From an uncultured Gammaproteobacteria bacterium (GTDB lineage: Bacteria; Pseudomonadota; Gammaproteobacteria; Steroidobacterales; Foliamicaceae), in NCBI GenBank assembly GCA_951828235.1, contig OX639965.1:3050443-3114442 (forward strand): 64,000 nucleotides of DNA. Reading direction: 5' to 3'. The notes beneath the pieces are model-generated. The model saw nothing but the letters and a program-made list of their open reading frames with translations, did no database searches and had not been told where the DNA came from. The translations under genes were made by a program, and so were the position numbers. Positions within the stretch are counted from its first letter, which is position 1. Each line of letters opens with the position of its first letter. Positions 19,423-28,529 of the stretch are shown here, piece after piece.

Positions 19423-20055
19423 ATGAGCGATGAACTGATCTTTTACACGAACCCCATGTCGCGCGGACAGATCGCGCGCTGGATGCTGGAGGAAGTCGGC
19501 GTCGAATACCGCACCGAGGTGCTGCAGTACGGTCCGGAGATGAAATCGGAGAGCTTCCTGGCCATCAATCCCATGGGCAAGGTCCCGACGATCCGGCACC
19601 GGGGCGTCGTGGTTACGGAGGCCGCTGCAATCTGCGCCTATCTGGCCGACGCGTTTCCCGAAGCCGGACTGGCGCCTCCGCCGAGGGAGCGCGGCGCCTA
19701 CTACCGGTGGATGTTCTTCGCCGCCGGACCCCTTGAATCGGCAACCATCAACAACGCTTTCAAGTTCGAGGTGCCCCCGGAGCGCGAATCCATGATCGGC
19801 TACGGAAACTTCGAGGCGGTCCTCGACACGCTCGAAGCCGCGGTAAGCGCAAGCGAATTCATTGCGGGAGCAAGATTCAGCGCAGCCGACGTTTACGTGG
19901 GATCGCATCTCGGCTTCGGCTTCCAGTTCGGTTCGCTGGAGAAGCGCCCGGCCTTCGTGGACTACTGGTCCCGGCTCGAGAACCGCCCGGCCCGGCTACG
20001 CGCCATCGCAATCGACGAAGAGCTAATGCCGCAGTCTAGCCAAGAAAGGGAGTAA
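19423..20055 (+). CDS. Glutathione S-transferase family protein
   Basis: A 210-residue cytosolic GST. The thioredoxin-like domain is marked by IFYTNPMSRGQIARWMLEE (active-site Ser likely in PMSRGQ) and the cis-proline segment NPMGKVPTIRHRG with the glutathione-binding TEAAAICAYLAD. An all-helical C-terminal domain follows, with the N-cap motif FSAADVYVGS. A GGGGAG ribosome binding site precedes the ATG. The 3' end overlaps the convergent thrC by 20 bases. Reaction class: glutathione conjugation or reduction; substrate unknown. Confidence 0.9.
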   Translation: MSDELIFYTNPMSRGQIARWMLEEVGVEYRTEVLQYGPEMKSESFLAINPMGKVPTIRHRGVVVTEAAAICAYLADAFPEAGLAPPPRERGAYYRWMFFAAGPLESATINNAFKFEVPPERESMIGYGNFEAVLDTLEAAVSASEFIAGARFSAADVYVGSHLGFGFQFGSLEKRPAFVDYWSRLENRPARLRAIAIDEELMPQSSQERE

Positions 20056-21343
20056 GTGCGGCGAGCTCGGCCGGGATCTCCTCGTGGCTGGAACGGCGCG
20101 AGAGCAACTCTTCAAGTTGCGGGGGCGGCGCCACGGTAGTCCCGATCAGCGGTTCGACCACAGTTTCGAACTTGGCGGGATGGGCGGTGGCGGCGATGAC
20201 CCAGTCGCCGTCCGGCGCGCCGGCGTCGGCGAGCCAATCACGGCAGGCGTCCACCCCGGCGGCGGTATGAGGGCATAGCACCGCACCGGAGTCCTCGTGT
20301 TCCCGGCGGATCCGGCGGCGAATCCGCTCATCGTCAACGCTTGCGGCGCTGACGGCGGCGCGGATGCGCTCGACATCGCCGTCGAAGTGGTGGCGAAGCC
20401 GTTCCATGTTGCTGGGATCGCCAACGTCCATGGCGTTGGCCAGCGTGCCTATGCTTTCGCGGCCGCGGTATTCGCCGCTGGAAAGGTAGTCGCCGATCGT
20501 GCGGTTGGCGTTGGTCGTCAGCAGGATACGGCCGATGCCCGCGCCCATCTCGCGCGCCCAAAGGCAGGCCACGCCGTTGCCCATGTTTCCGGTGGGAACG
20601 ACGAAATGGCTCCCTTCGCCCGCCTTGATCGCGGCCCAGGCGTGATAGGCGCTTTGCGGGAGCAGCCGCCCGAGATTGATGCTGTTGGCGGAGCCCAGCC
20701 GTACCCGCTTGCGCAGCCGGGAATCAGCGAAAGCCTGCTTGACGAGACGCTGACAGTCGTCGAACGCTCCGTGTACGGCGAGTGCCTGGACATTCCCGTC
20801 CCAGCAGCCCAGGTGGTGCTCCTGGCGCGGCGAAATCCGGCCCTTGGGAAAGAGCACAACCACGCGGATCTTGTCCCGGCCGGAAAACGCCGAGGCCACG
20901 GCCGCGCCGGTATCGCCCGAGGTGGCGACCAGGATGGTCAGCGGCTGTGAGGATGCGGGCTCTTCGGCGAGGATGCGCTCCAGACAAGCCGACAGGAACC
21001 GCGCTCCGTAGTCCTTGAACGCCGCCGTCGGCCCGTGAAACAGCTCCAGCAATTGCAGGCGCGCACCGTTGGAGGCCGGCGACAAGTCCGCCAGAGGAAG
21101 CGGATAGGCGAAGGCGTCGGCGCAGATTTCCGGCAAGGCGGCGGCCAGAAACGACCCCTCGAAATAGGGAGCCAGCATGCGCTGGGCCAGCTCCGCCGGA
21201 GTGCCGGATTCCGCCAGCGCTCCGCGTTCGAAGGCCGCCAGGCGCTCTGGTACAAAAAGGCCGCCGTCCGGCGCGGTGCCGGTCTGCAGCACGGCTTCGA
21301 GCCCGGCGGGACCGCTGCCGCGGGTGCTGTAGAACGCTGTCAT
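20036..21343 (-). CDS. thrC: Threonine synthase
   Basis: A 435-residue PLP enzyme converting O-phosphohomoserine to threonine. The PLP lysine lies in TAAFKDYGARFL, the phosphate-binding loop region in VATSGDTGAAVAS, and substrate-binding segments in NSINLGRLLPQ and VPTGNMGNG. Length fits the class II (thrA-linked, enterobacterial) type. It lies 11 bases downstream of thrA, which suggests a thr operon, but homoserine kinase (thrB) is not between them or nearby. No leader-peptide attenuator was seen upstream of thrA. Confidence 0.94.
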   Translation of the reverse strand: MTAFYSTRGSGPAGLEAVLQTGTAPDGGLFVPERLAAFERGALAESGTPAELAQRMLAPYFEGSFLAAALPEICADAFAYPLPLADLSPASNGARLQLLELFHGPTAAFKDYGARFLSACLERILAEEPASSQPLTILVATSGDTGAAVASAFSGRDKIRVVVLFPKGRISPRQEHHLGCWDGNVQALAVHGAFDDCQRLVKQAFADSRLRKRVRLGSANSINLGRLLPQSAYHAWAAIKAGEGSHFVVPTGNMGNGVACLWAREMGAGIGRILLTTNANRTIGDYLSSGEYRGRESIGTLANAMDVGDPSNMERLRHHFDGDVERIRAAVSAASVDDERIRRRIRREHEDSGAVLCPHTAAGVDACRDWLADAGAPDGDWVIAATAHPAKFETVVEPLIGTTVAPPPQLEELLSRRSSHEEIPAELAALTPFLG

Positions 21344-21354
21344 TGCAATTGCCG

Positions 21355-23832
21355 CTAGCGCGGCGCGCCCAGCATCCGCGCCAGGCGCAGCAGGTCCGCA
21401 AAAATGCCGCCGGCAGTCACCTCCGGCCCCGCTCCGGGCCCCTGAACTACCAGCGGACTGTCGCTGTAGCGGGCGGTGCGGAACAGGAACATGTTGCTGG
21501 TGAGATGCAGGCGGGCAAAGAGATGGTCCCTGGGCAGCGTCTCCAGCCGCACGGACGCCCGGCCTTCACTGTCCAGCCTTCCGACGTAACGAAGAACACA
21601 GCCCTCTTCCTCGGCCTGCTCAAGGCGCCGCCGCATGTCGCCGTCATAACGACCCAGCCCGTCGAGAAACTCCTCGACCGTGGCTTCCGACAGCTCTTCC
21701 GGGGCCAGGCTCTCCACTTCCACATCGGCCAGGTCCATGCGCAGGTTCAGTTCCCGGGCCAGGATCAGCAGCTTGCGCGCCACGTCCATGCCGCTCAGGT
21801 CTTCCCTGGGGTCAGGCTCCGTATAACCCGCGTCGCGGGCCTCGCGCACAACCTGCGAAAAATCCGAGTCGGCGTCCAGCGCGTTGAACAGATAGGCCAG
21901 TGTCCCGGAGAAAATGCCTTCCACGCTGAGCACCTCGTCGCCAGTGGCGATCAGGTCGCGGAGCGTTTCGATTACCGGCAGCCCGGCGCCCACATTGGTC
22001 TCGTACAGAAGGTGCACGCCGTTGGCGCGGCGCAGTTCGTGAAGGCTTTCGTAGGCCTGGTGCGGCGCGCTCTGCGCACGCTTGTTGGGCGTCACCACGT
22101 GGATCCCTGCGCGGAAGAAATCGGCGTAGCGGTCGCTGATCGACTCGCTGGCGGTGCAGTCCACGACTACCGCATGCGGCAGGTGATCGGGGTTCACATG
22201 CGCGCTGAAACGCTCGAGGTCCATTGTTTCGCCGTCGTCGGCCAGTGCTTTGCGCCAGTTGCCCGGATCAAGGCTGCGCGAGGCCAGGTGCATGCGGCGC
22301 GAGTTGGCGATTGCCCGCACCCGGAAGTCCAGGTTGAAATTCTCCCGTAACTGATCCGCGGCCCGGGCAATCTGGTCCAGCAATTCGGCGCCGACGTTGC
22401 CCACGCCGATCACCCCCAGCGAAAGCGTGGTATGCGAAAGGTAAAACCCGCCATGCGCGGCGCGCAGCGCCCGGGTCGCGCTGTCGCCGGTCACCACGGC
22501 GGATATGTTGCGTTCCGATGATCCCTGGGAAATCGCGATCACGTTGACTCCGGCGCGTCCCAGGACGCTGAAGAACCGGCCGGCCACCCCGGGAATGCCG
22601 ACCATGCCGTCGCCCACCAGCGCCAGCACGTTCACGCCGTCATCCCTCGTCACCCTGCTGACCTGCCCCAGGCCCATTTCCTGGGCGAAGGCGTCGCGGG
22701 TGACCTTCTCGGCCCGGTCCGCGTGCGCCTCGGGAATCGCAAACGTAATCGAATGCTCCGAGCTGGCCTGGGTAATCAACAGCACCGAAACCTGGGCCTT
22801 GCTCAGCGCGTTGAACAGCCGGTCGGCAGTCCCCGGCACGCCGATCATGCCGGAGCCCTCCAGGCTCAGCATCGTGGCGTTCTCGATCATCGTGATGCCC
22901 TTCACCGGCTCGTTTCGATCGCCCTCGGCGGAAATCAGCGAGCCCCGCAGTTCCGGCCTGAAGCTTGAGCGAATCCACACCGGGATCTTCTTGCTCACGA
23001 CCGGACCCATGGTCTGCGGATGAATCACCCGGGCGCCGAAATAGGCCAGCTCCATCGCCTCGTTGTAGGACAGTTCGCGGATCACGTGCGCCTCCGGAAC
23101 TCGCGCGGGATCGGCGCTCATCACGCCTTCCACGTCGGTCCAGATGGTGAGCGATTCGGCGTCCAGCAGCGCGCTGAATATCGACGCCGAGAAATCACTG
23201 CCGTTGCGGCCCAGGGTCATCTGCAATCCGCGTCCGTCACGGGCGATATAGCCAGTGACCACGCGCACAGGAGTGGGATCGTCCTTGAGAAGACGCTTCA
23301 GGTGTTGCCCGGAGGCTTCCCAGTCCACAACCACGCCCAGCTCGCCGGGCTCCACGCGCAACACGTCACGCGCGTCCAGCCACCCGGCGTGACGGCCGGC
23401 CTCCGCCCCGTGCTCGCTGATCCGCGCCGCCAGCAAGCGCGCCGACCACAGTTCCCCGCATCCCGATACGAGCGCCTCCATTCGCGGCCCCGCCGATCGG
23501 ATCAGCACGGCCGAATGTAGAATATCCGCCACGTCGCGGCACTCCGCGGCCTGCGCGTCGAGCAGCACACCGCGCCGTTCAGGATCCGAAATCAGTTCTT
23601 TCGCGACCGCCGAATACTGTTCCTGCAGGGTATCCAGGGCGCCCTGCCACTCGTCGTCGCCGGAAATCGCGCGATCCAGCAGCGCAAACAAGGCGTTGGT
23701 CACGCCCTGCATGGCCGACACGACCACGGCCACCTGCGGCGCCGGATCGCCGAGCACGATTCCCGCCGCGCGTTCGAAACCGCGCGCGTCGGCCAGGCTG
23801 CTGCCGCCGAATTTATGAACAGTCCAGGTCAT
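21355..23832 (-). CDS. thrA: Bifunctional aspartokinase / homoserine dehydrogenase I
   Basis: An 825-residue fusion. The aspartokinase part starts WTVHKFGGSSLA (kinase motif near residue 7) and includes GRNGSDFSA; two ACT regulatory repeats follow (around NATMLSLEGSGMIGVPG and VNVLALVGDGMVG); the homoserine dehydrogenase part starts with the Rossmann motif LGVIGVGNVGAELL and has NKRAQS and GIFSGTLAYLFN. It catalyses the first and third steps of threonine/methionine synthesis from aspartate. The ATG at 23832 was preferred over a TTG 16 codons upstream because it sits directly before the conserved kinase start. Feedback by threonine through the ACT domains is expected. Confidence 0.96.
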   Translation of the reverse strand: MTWTVHKFGGSSLADARGFERAAGIVLGDPAPQVAVVVSAMQGVTNALFALLDRAISGDDEWQGALDTLQEQYSAVAKELISDPERRGVLLDAQAAECRDVADILHSAVLIRSAGPRMEALVSGCGELWSARLLAARISEHGAEAGRHAGWLDARDVLRVEPGELGVVVDWEASGQHLKRLLKDDPTPVRVVTGYIARDGRGLQMTLGRNGSDFSASIFSALLDAESLTIWTDVEGVMSADPARVPEAHVIRELSYNEAMELAYFGARVIHPQTMGPVVSKKIPVWIRSSFRPELRGSLISAEGDRNEPVKGITMIENATMLSLEGSGMIGVPGTADRLFNALSKAQVSVLLITQASSEHSITFAIPEAHADRAEKVTRDAFAQEMGLGQVSRVTRDDGVNVLALVGDGMVGIPGVAGRFFSVLGRAGVNVIAISQGSSERNISAVVTGDSATRALRAAHGGFYLSHTTLSLGVIGVGNVGAELLDQIARAADQLRENFNLDFRVRAIANSRRMHLASRSLDPGNWRKALADDGETMDLERFSAHVNPDHLPHAVVVDCTASESISDRYADFFRAGIHVVTPNKRAQSAPHQAYESLHELRRANGVHLLYETNVGAGLPVIETLRDLIATGDEVLSVEGIFSGTLAYLFNALDADSDFSQVVREARDAGYTEPDPREDLSGMDVARKLLILARELNLRMDLADVEVESLAPEELSEATVEEFLDGLGRYDGDMRRRLEQAEEEGCVLRYVGRLDSEGRASVRLETLPRDHLFARLHLTSNMFLFRTARYSDSPLVVQGPGAGPEVTAGGIFADLLRLARMLGAPR

Positions 23833-23952
23833 GGATTTGGGTCCGGAATGCGCTTCCCCCGAGCGTATGACTAATGTCAAGCCGGCAATTATTACCGCAT
23901 TAACCCAAATATGCCCGTAACACGCCTGAACATGGCCGCAACATTCCCAAAG

Positions 23953-25326
23953 CTAGCTGAAAAACCCCGGCGCGGACTGCTCTTCATCGCTGGACGCATG
24001 AGATTGGACTGGCGCGCGCACAGTCGGTGCTAAACGGAACAATCGGACATGGCCCCGTACGGTGTCCACAATCGCATCCCTCGTGTGAGCAGGCATGCCG
24101 GCGCGCTCGGCCGCAACGGTCGCATCCTGCAATGCGCCATCGGAGGCTTTCTCCAGGTCATCGAACAGGATTTCTACGTCGGCCTTCGCGATGCCGGCGG
24201 CCTGGGCAGTCTGATAGAAGTGCCTGGGCAGGATTGTGTGGACGCGGTAATGCCGGTTGTTTCCCAGGGCCATCGCCAGCTTGATCTTCTGCGCGGCCAG
24301 CTTCGGATGGTAGGGCGCGGCGCTCATCAAGTCGTAGATCGGAGTCAGCGAGAACCCGTCGGGCCGAAGAAAGATCGAGAAGTTCTTCGCGTGGCCGTCC
24401 GGAGCGGACAGCAGCCAATAGACGATCTGCGATTTCAGAAAAGCCAGCCGGTCGGCGTGCGGCGTGCTGGCCTGGTGGAGTAAATCCAGAATGTATCGAA
24501 TGCCCGGGCCGCCATGCGATTCGTATTTTCTCGCGGGGGCCACGCCGAGCGCCTGGCAGAGGTCTTCCTGCGGCAGGCGATAGAGAACCCCGTCCCGCCA
24601 TTGACGATCAAACCGCTTGACGACCAACACGGGCTTGCCGTCGTAATGCTCGATCTCCGCTCTGGCGCTCGCCAGACCAAAACCCGCGCACAGTTTCAGG
24701 CAGAACCATTCGTTCCAGGGCGAATCCGCAAGGCTGATCCCGTCACGGAGGATCCCCATGGCCGGTTTGAAGATATGCGACGTGGGCGTGCTTCCCAGGG
24801 GAAGGCGCCAGGCGTTATCGATGCGCAACAGCGCAGTCTTGTCCTGAGCGCCGCCCAGGGAGATGCGAAACTCCTCGCCTTCCGAAACCCCGGTGGCCAC
24901 GCCCAACGGACGCTGAATCAGGCCAGCAATGCGCTGCGCGATATCCGCTTCGCTCAAAGGGCGTGAACGCATCGCCATTGGACTCTCGGCCTCTTCGCCC
25001 GTGTGGAGGAAGCGCAAGGCACCCACACAGTCGCGCCCGAGTTCGGCAAGGAGATCGAAGACACCGTCGCTTTCCGCGCCGGTGCGAGCCGCGAGAGCCT
25101 CGCGAATATCCGAGTTGTCCGGCAGCAAGCCGTCAAACACACGTTCGACAACCAACCCGGTCCGTTCGCGCGAGGATAAAGGCAGCGACAGTGAAATGGG
25201 AAATGCCAACTCGGAATTCAGCCACGAATCGTGATACCGGAAAACCGTTGCCCCGTCGGCCTTGCGAGCGTAAATACCTACCAGTTTGCTGCCGAGATAG
25301 ACGTTCAAGGATGCGCTTCGCGCCAT
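23953..25326 (-). CDS. hipA: HipA-family serine/threonine kinase toxin
   Basis: A 457-residue HipA kinase. The phosphorylatable P-loop Ser lies in RISLGGAQDKT (S156), the catalytic Asp in SAPDGHAKNF (D310) and the metal-binding Asp in YDLMSAAP (D332), all matching E. coli HipA in spacing. In E. coli HipA phosphorylates GltX, stopping translation and giving persistence. The start at 25326 lies one base after the hipB stop, so the genes are translationally coupled. The C-terminal ~30 residues are a charged tail not needed for the fold. Active-site residues are intact, so the toxin is probably functional. Confidence 0.93.
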   Translation of the reverse strand: MARSASLNVYLGSKLVGIYARKADGATVFRYHDSWLNSELAFPISLSLPLSSRERTGLVVERVFDGLLPDNSDIREALAARTGAESDGVFDLLAELGRDCVGALRFLHTGEEAESPMAMRSRPLSEADIAQRIAGLIQRPLGVATGVSEGEEFRISLGGAQDKTALLRIDNAWRLPLGSTPTSHIFKPAMGILRDGISLADSPWNEWFCLKLCAGFGLASARAEIEHYDGKPVLVVKRFDRQWRDGVLYRLPQEDLCQALGVAPARKYESHGGPGIRYILDLLHQASTPHADRLAFLKSQIVYWLLSAPDGHAKNFSIFLRPDGFSLTPIYDLMSAAPYHPKLAAQKIKLAMALGNNRHYRVHTILPRHFYQTAQAAGIAKADVEILFDDLEKASDGALQDATVAAERAGMPAHTRDAIVDTVRGHVRLFRLAPTVRAPVQSHASSDEEQSAPGFFS

Positions 25327-25327
25327 A

Positions 25328-25579
25328 TCAATACACCGACGGATCAAATGGCCTGGCCTGCCGGGGGGCGACCTTGAGATCCAGGTCCAGGGCGGCGAGC
25401 ACCTTCACCATGGTGTCGAGCCTGGGGATGCGAATACCGTTCTCCAAATCGGAGATCAATTGCTGACGCACCGATGCGCGCCGGGCCAGATCAGACTGCC
25501 GCCAACCCATCTTCTTGCGGGCGGCGTATACTGCGGCCCCCAGCGTTCGGGCGCTGCGGATAGGGGTTTGCCGCACCAC
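25328..25579 (-). CDS. hipB: HipB-like helix-turn-helix antitoxin
   Basis: An 83-residue XRE-family DNA-binding protein. The helix-turn-helix spans WRQSDLARRASVRQQLISDLENG, followed by IPRLDTMVKVLAALDLDL as dimerisation helices and a short tail. It precedes hipA in the same operon and should repress it and neutralise HipA. Palindromes of the expected operator type begin 3 bases upstream of the start codon (25582-25648), supporting autoregulation. Confidence 0.93.
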   Translation of the reverse strand: MVRQTPIRSARTLGAAVYAARKKMGWRQSDLARRASVRQQLISDLENGIRIPRLDTMVKVLAALDLDLKVAPRQARPFDPSVY

Positions 25580-25581
25580 GT

Positions 25582-25609
25582 CTATATACCTCTCTTAGAA
25601 GGTATATAG
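25582..25609. promoter_or_regulatory. HipB operator 1 (perfect inverted repeat)
   Basis: Perfect 9-base arms CTATATACC (25582-25590) and GGTATATAG (25601-25609) separated by 10 bases, directly upstream of the hipB start. The layout recalls the E. coli HipB operator TATCC-N8-GGATA, here TATACC-N10-GGTATA. Binding is predicted, not shown. Confidence 0.75.
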
Positions 25610-25613
25610 ATTA

Positions 25614-25648
25614 TACCTTTTTTATAAGGTAAATTATTTTTACCTTAT
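25614..25648. promoter_or_regulatory. HipB operators 2 and 3 (overlapping inverted repeats)
   Basis: Two overlapping inverted repeats share a half-site. TACCTT (25614-25619) pairs with AAGGTA (25626-25631). ATAAGGTAAA (25624-25633) pairs perfectly with TTTACCTTAT (25639-25648) over 10 bases. The very AT-rich stretch also provides the probable hipBA promoter. Together with operator 1 this gives a multi-site array typical of cooperative TA autoregulation. Confidence 0.65.
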
Positions 25649-25702
25649 TCAGGATGTATACCGCTTGGCGTTTGGAGACCAGCAGGACTGTTCTTTCAAC
25701 AA

Positions 25703-26965
25703 TTATTGCAGCAGAAACAGCGACAGGACAGGCCAGAACGAGACCGTGACGAGGGCAATCAGCATTAGCGCAAGAAACGGCAGCACCGCCCGGCATATCT
25801 CCCCGAACGACTCGTTGAACGCGGTCATGGCCACAATGATGTTCAATCCCATGGGCGGTGTGAGGTAGCCCATCTCCAGATTCACCACCATGACCACGCC
25901 AAAATGCACCGCGTCCATGCCCTGGGCGACCGCGATGGGCTGAAGCAGCGGAGACAGGATCAGAATCGCCGAGCCGATGTCCATAAAGCATCCGACAAGC
26001 AGCAGGAAGGCGTTCATCAGCAGAATGAAACCGGGAAGCGAGTCGATGCGCGCCGTAAGCCATTCCACGGCCATGTCCGGAACCTGCTCGTAGGTCAGGA
26101 AGACGTTGAGCGCCAGCGCCATCATAAGGACCGGAAACAGCGACCCCATCAGGCGCGTGGTGCTGGTAAAGACCTCGATGACATCCTTGAAACGCATTTC
26201 GCGGTGAATCACGATTTCCACGAAGAAGCCGTAAACCACGGCGATGGACGCGGACTCCGTCGCGGTGAAAAAGCCGCTGTAGATGCCCCCCAGAATGATG
26301 ACCGGCATCAGCAGTGACCAGATCCCCTCCTTGAACGCAGCTGCGATGTCAGGAAAGTGCCATCCGCCCAGCCGGAAGCGCCAGTTGCGGACGATCGCGT
26401 AGGCGCTCATGAAGCCGGTCAACAAGAGGGCGGGCCCTATGCCGGCAATGAACAACTCGGAAATCGAAGTCTGTGTCATGACGCCGTACAGAATGAGCGG
26501 AATGCTGGGCGGCACGACGATGCCCAGAGTGCCGGCGGCGCACAGGGCGCCAAGGGCAAAGCGTTTGCTGTAGCCGGCTTCCAGCAACGCCGGATACATC
26601 ACCGCGCCAATGGCCAACAGGGCTACGGTCCCTGAACCGGTCACGGCGGCGAACATGGCGCATGACAGGACCGTGGCGATCGCAAGGCCGCCGGGGATCG
26701 GCGCCGAAAGCGCCCGCGCCAGGCGGATCAGTCGGCTTGCGATGGCGCCTCTGGCCATGACCGCGCCCGCCAGCAGGTACATGGGGATCGACAGCAGCAC
26801 GTCGCGATTGAGACCGTCCCAGCCGTCGTTGATGATGTTCTGTATCTGCCCGTCGCCCCAGAACCCATAGGCCAGCCCGGCGGCGACGCCCAGCACGACC
26901 AGCAGGTTCTGCCGCAGCCCCAGCAGCACCAGCGCCGCGGCCGCGATGCTCAACGCGCCGATCAC
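25703..26965 (-). CDS. dctM: TRAP transporter large permease subunit
   Basis: A 420-residue DctM-family membrane protein with about 12-13 hydrophobic segments; typical motifs are IPMYLLAGAVMARGAIA, GTLGIVVPPSIPLILYGVM and GYLTPPMGLNI. The GTG at 26965 was chosen: it overlaps the small-subunit stop as GTGA and gives the usual DctM length; the open frame extends further upstream inside dctQ. It forms the sodium-coupled core that transports a substrate delivered by a periplasmic binding protein, probably that at 29522-30595 on the opposite strand. Substrate unknown (organic acid likely). Confidence 0.92.
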   Translation of the reverse strand: MIGALSIAAAALVLLGLRQNLLVVLGVAAGLAYGFWGDGQIQNIINDGWDGLNRDVLLSIPMYLLAGAVMARGAIASRLIRLARALSAPIPGGLAIATVLSCAMFAAVTGSGTVALLAIGAVMYPALLEAGYSKRFALGALCAAGTLGIVVPPSIPLILYGVMTQTSISELFIAGIGPALLLTGFMSAYAIVRNWRFRLGGWHFPDIAAAFKEGIWSLLMPVIILGGIYSGFFTATESASIAVVYGFFVEIVIHREMRFKDVIEVFTSTTRLMGSLFPVLMMALALNVFLTYEQVPDMAVEWLTARIDSLPGFILLMNAFLLLVGCFMDIGSAILILSPLLQPIAVAQGMDAVHFGVVMVVNLEMGYLTPPMGLNIIVAMTAFNESFGEICRAVLPFLALMLIALVTVSFWPVLSLFLLQ

Positions 26966-27489
26966 GATTTCAGCTCCGATTGCGTGTCCGCCAGCGCGCC
27001 CTGCTCCGGCGGCTTGAGGTCCGGCCATCGCGCATACAGCCCGTGGCGCAGCGTGGCGAGCGCAAAGACCAGCGGAATTACGCCCTGAATCGGCCACACG
27101 ATGATGCGCAGCACCACGGAACGCACGTCCAGCAGGTAGGTCTCCCGCACCAGGTCGAACGCAACCACGGTGAACACCAGGCAGAAAAGCGTCATCAGGA
27201 CTTCGCTGAAATGATCGAGAAACGGCCCCCAGGACTTTGGAAGCCAGCCATCGGCAAACCGCGGCCTTAGATGCGAGTTCGCGGCGGAAGCCAGACCGAT
27301 GCCGAACATCACCTTGATGATGTTTGCGTACACCCCGATCTGTCGCGCCCAGTACAGGCCGGAACCGCTGATCACGCGGATCGCCACGTCGCTGAAGATC
27401 ACCACCACGAGCAGGGCGAAAGCGGCGCAGGCAATGGCCCGCTCCACCTGGTACAGGACAGCAAGAAAGCGCCGTGCGTCGTCCTTCAC
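26962..27489 (-). CDS. dctQ: TRAP transporter small permease subunit
   Basis: A 175-residue, four-helix DctQ-family protein. The first helix (CAAFALLVVVIFSDVAIRV) with the following RVISGSG, and the later FGIGLASAANSHLRP, match the family pattern. It lies immediately upstream of dctM with a 4-base overlap. It scaffolds the large subunit and helps receive the binding protein. The N-terminal MKDDARRFLAVLYQVERA is cytosolic and amphipathic. Confidence 0.88.
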   Translation of the reverse strand: MKDDARRFLAVLYQVERAIACAAFALLVVVIFSDVAIRVISGSGLYWARQIGVYANIIKVMFGIGLASAANSHLRPRFADGWLPKSWGPFLDHFSEVLMTLFCLVFTVVAFDLVRETYLLDVRSVVLRIIVWPIQGVIPLVFALATLRHGLYARWPDLKPPEQGALADTQSELKS

Positions 27490-27584
27490 CGCAGATTCCT
27501 CCTGCTCACTATCAACACGCGGACCACTTAATCAGATCAGGATCGCGAAGGACAGAAATCCGGGGCGCAAACCCACGCGCACCC

Positions 27585-28331
27585 TCAGCGGCCACGAATG
27601 GCGCGTGTTTCCTCAAGCTCGGGCTCCGCTACCCGTCGCAGATGAAACTCGAAGGTATCTTGCTTGCGGTCGGCAAAATGAGGAACGCGGTAGAGTGCCG
27701 ACATGCCTTCGAGAATTCGCGAAATGCGGATGGGCCCCACGTCCATGGTCTCGAAGCCAAGATCGCCGGCCAGGTCCATGACCCAATGCTTGGATGCCTC
27801 ATCGTTACCGGCGACCATTACCGTAACCGGGCCGTGGGCGCGCGCCGGGTCAAGCACGATGTGGAAACCCACCGTATTGAACGCCTTCACGACCCGGGCG
27901 TCCGGCACCGCGGCCTGCACCATTTCGCCCGAGGAGGTCCCGGCGACGGGCTGAGGCAAGCCCTCCGGGCCCTCCTGCACCGCATTGCCGGCATCGATGA
28001 CCAGCTTGCCGGACATGTGCGGGGCAAGCCGCGCCACTACATCTTCCGCGGCAAACCAGGGAACCGCCAGGAATACGATCTCGCCGTCTGCGGCGGCTTC
28101 CTCCTGCGTCTTGGCACTGGGTTTCCCCTGCGTGCGGTCCAGCAGGTTCCGTATCCGCTCACTGCCCGGATCGCGCGTGCCGTAGACGATGGTGTGTCCG
28201 TGTTCCGCCATCCGGGGCCCAATGGACCCGCCCATCATGCCGGTGCCGATAACGGCAATGGTTTCCGCATGAACCGCCGGAGCGGCCGTCATCAGCGCGA
28301 AAATTACTGCCGGAAGAGTCAGTTTCTTCAT
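27585..28331 (-). CDS. Predicted exported NADP-binding oxidoreductase (F420:NADP reductase-like)
   Basis: A 248-residue protein with a clear Sec signal peptide: [22 protein letters not shown], with cleavage expected after AVHA. The mature protein begins at once with a Rossmann fold: [17 protein letters not shown], then [12 protein letters not shown] (basic residue for the NADP phosphate), VFLAVPWFA and KAFNTVGF, as in NADPH-dependent F420 reductases and related enzymes, which are normally cytosolic. The ATG at 28331 starts exactly at the signal peptide. Why a NADP enzyme would be exported is unclear. Neighbours: TRAP permease genes downstream and a divergent quinone reductase. Confidence 0.78.
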   Translation of the reverse strand: MKKLTLPAVIFALMTAAPAVHAETIAVIGTGMMGGSIGPRMAEHGHTIVYGTRDPGSERIRNLLDRTQGKPSAKTQEEAAADGEIVFLAVPWFAAEDVVARLAPHMSGKLVIDAGNAVQEGPEGLPQPVAGTSSGEMVQAAVPDARVVKAFNTVGFHIVLDPARAHGPVTVMVAGNDEASKHWVMDLAGDLGFETMDVGPIRISRILEGMSALYRVPHFADRKQDTFEFHLRRVAEPELEETRAIRGR

Positions 28332-28529
28332 TGCAAGCCTCTTGCGATTCCATCCAGTTTCCGATTCAGGTCCCGGCCCGCGTGGACCGGCCCCAACGCT
28401 GCGCCATCTTAACGCCTGCGAATTCTGACGGGACAACGCGAAAGTCGGCTGTTTCGCCGCCCGCGACGCAAATGCCCCGTGGCGCCGCGTGGGTACAATT
28501 GCCCTCTTTTCCCGGAGGGAGACCCCCTG

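Noticed and set aside
23833..23952. Threonine attenuator upstream of thrA
   Set aside because: No short Thr/Ile-rich leader peptide and no terminator/antiterminator pair is visible in this 120-base gap.
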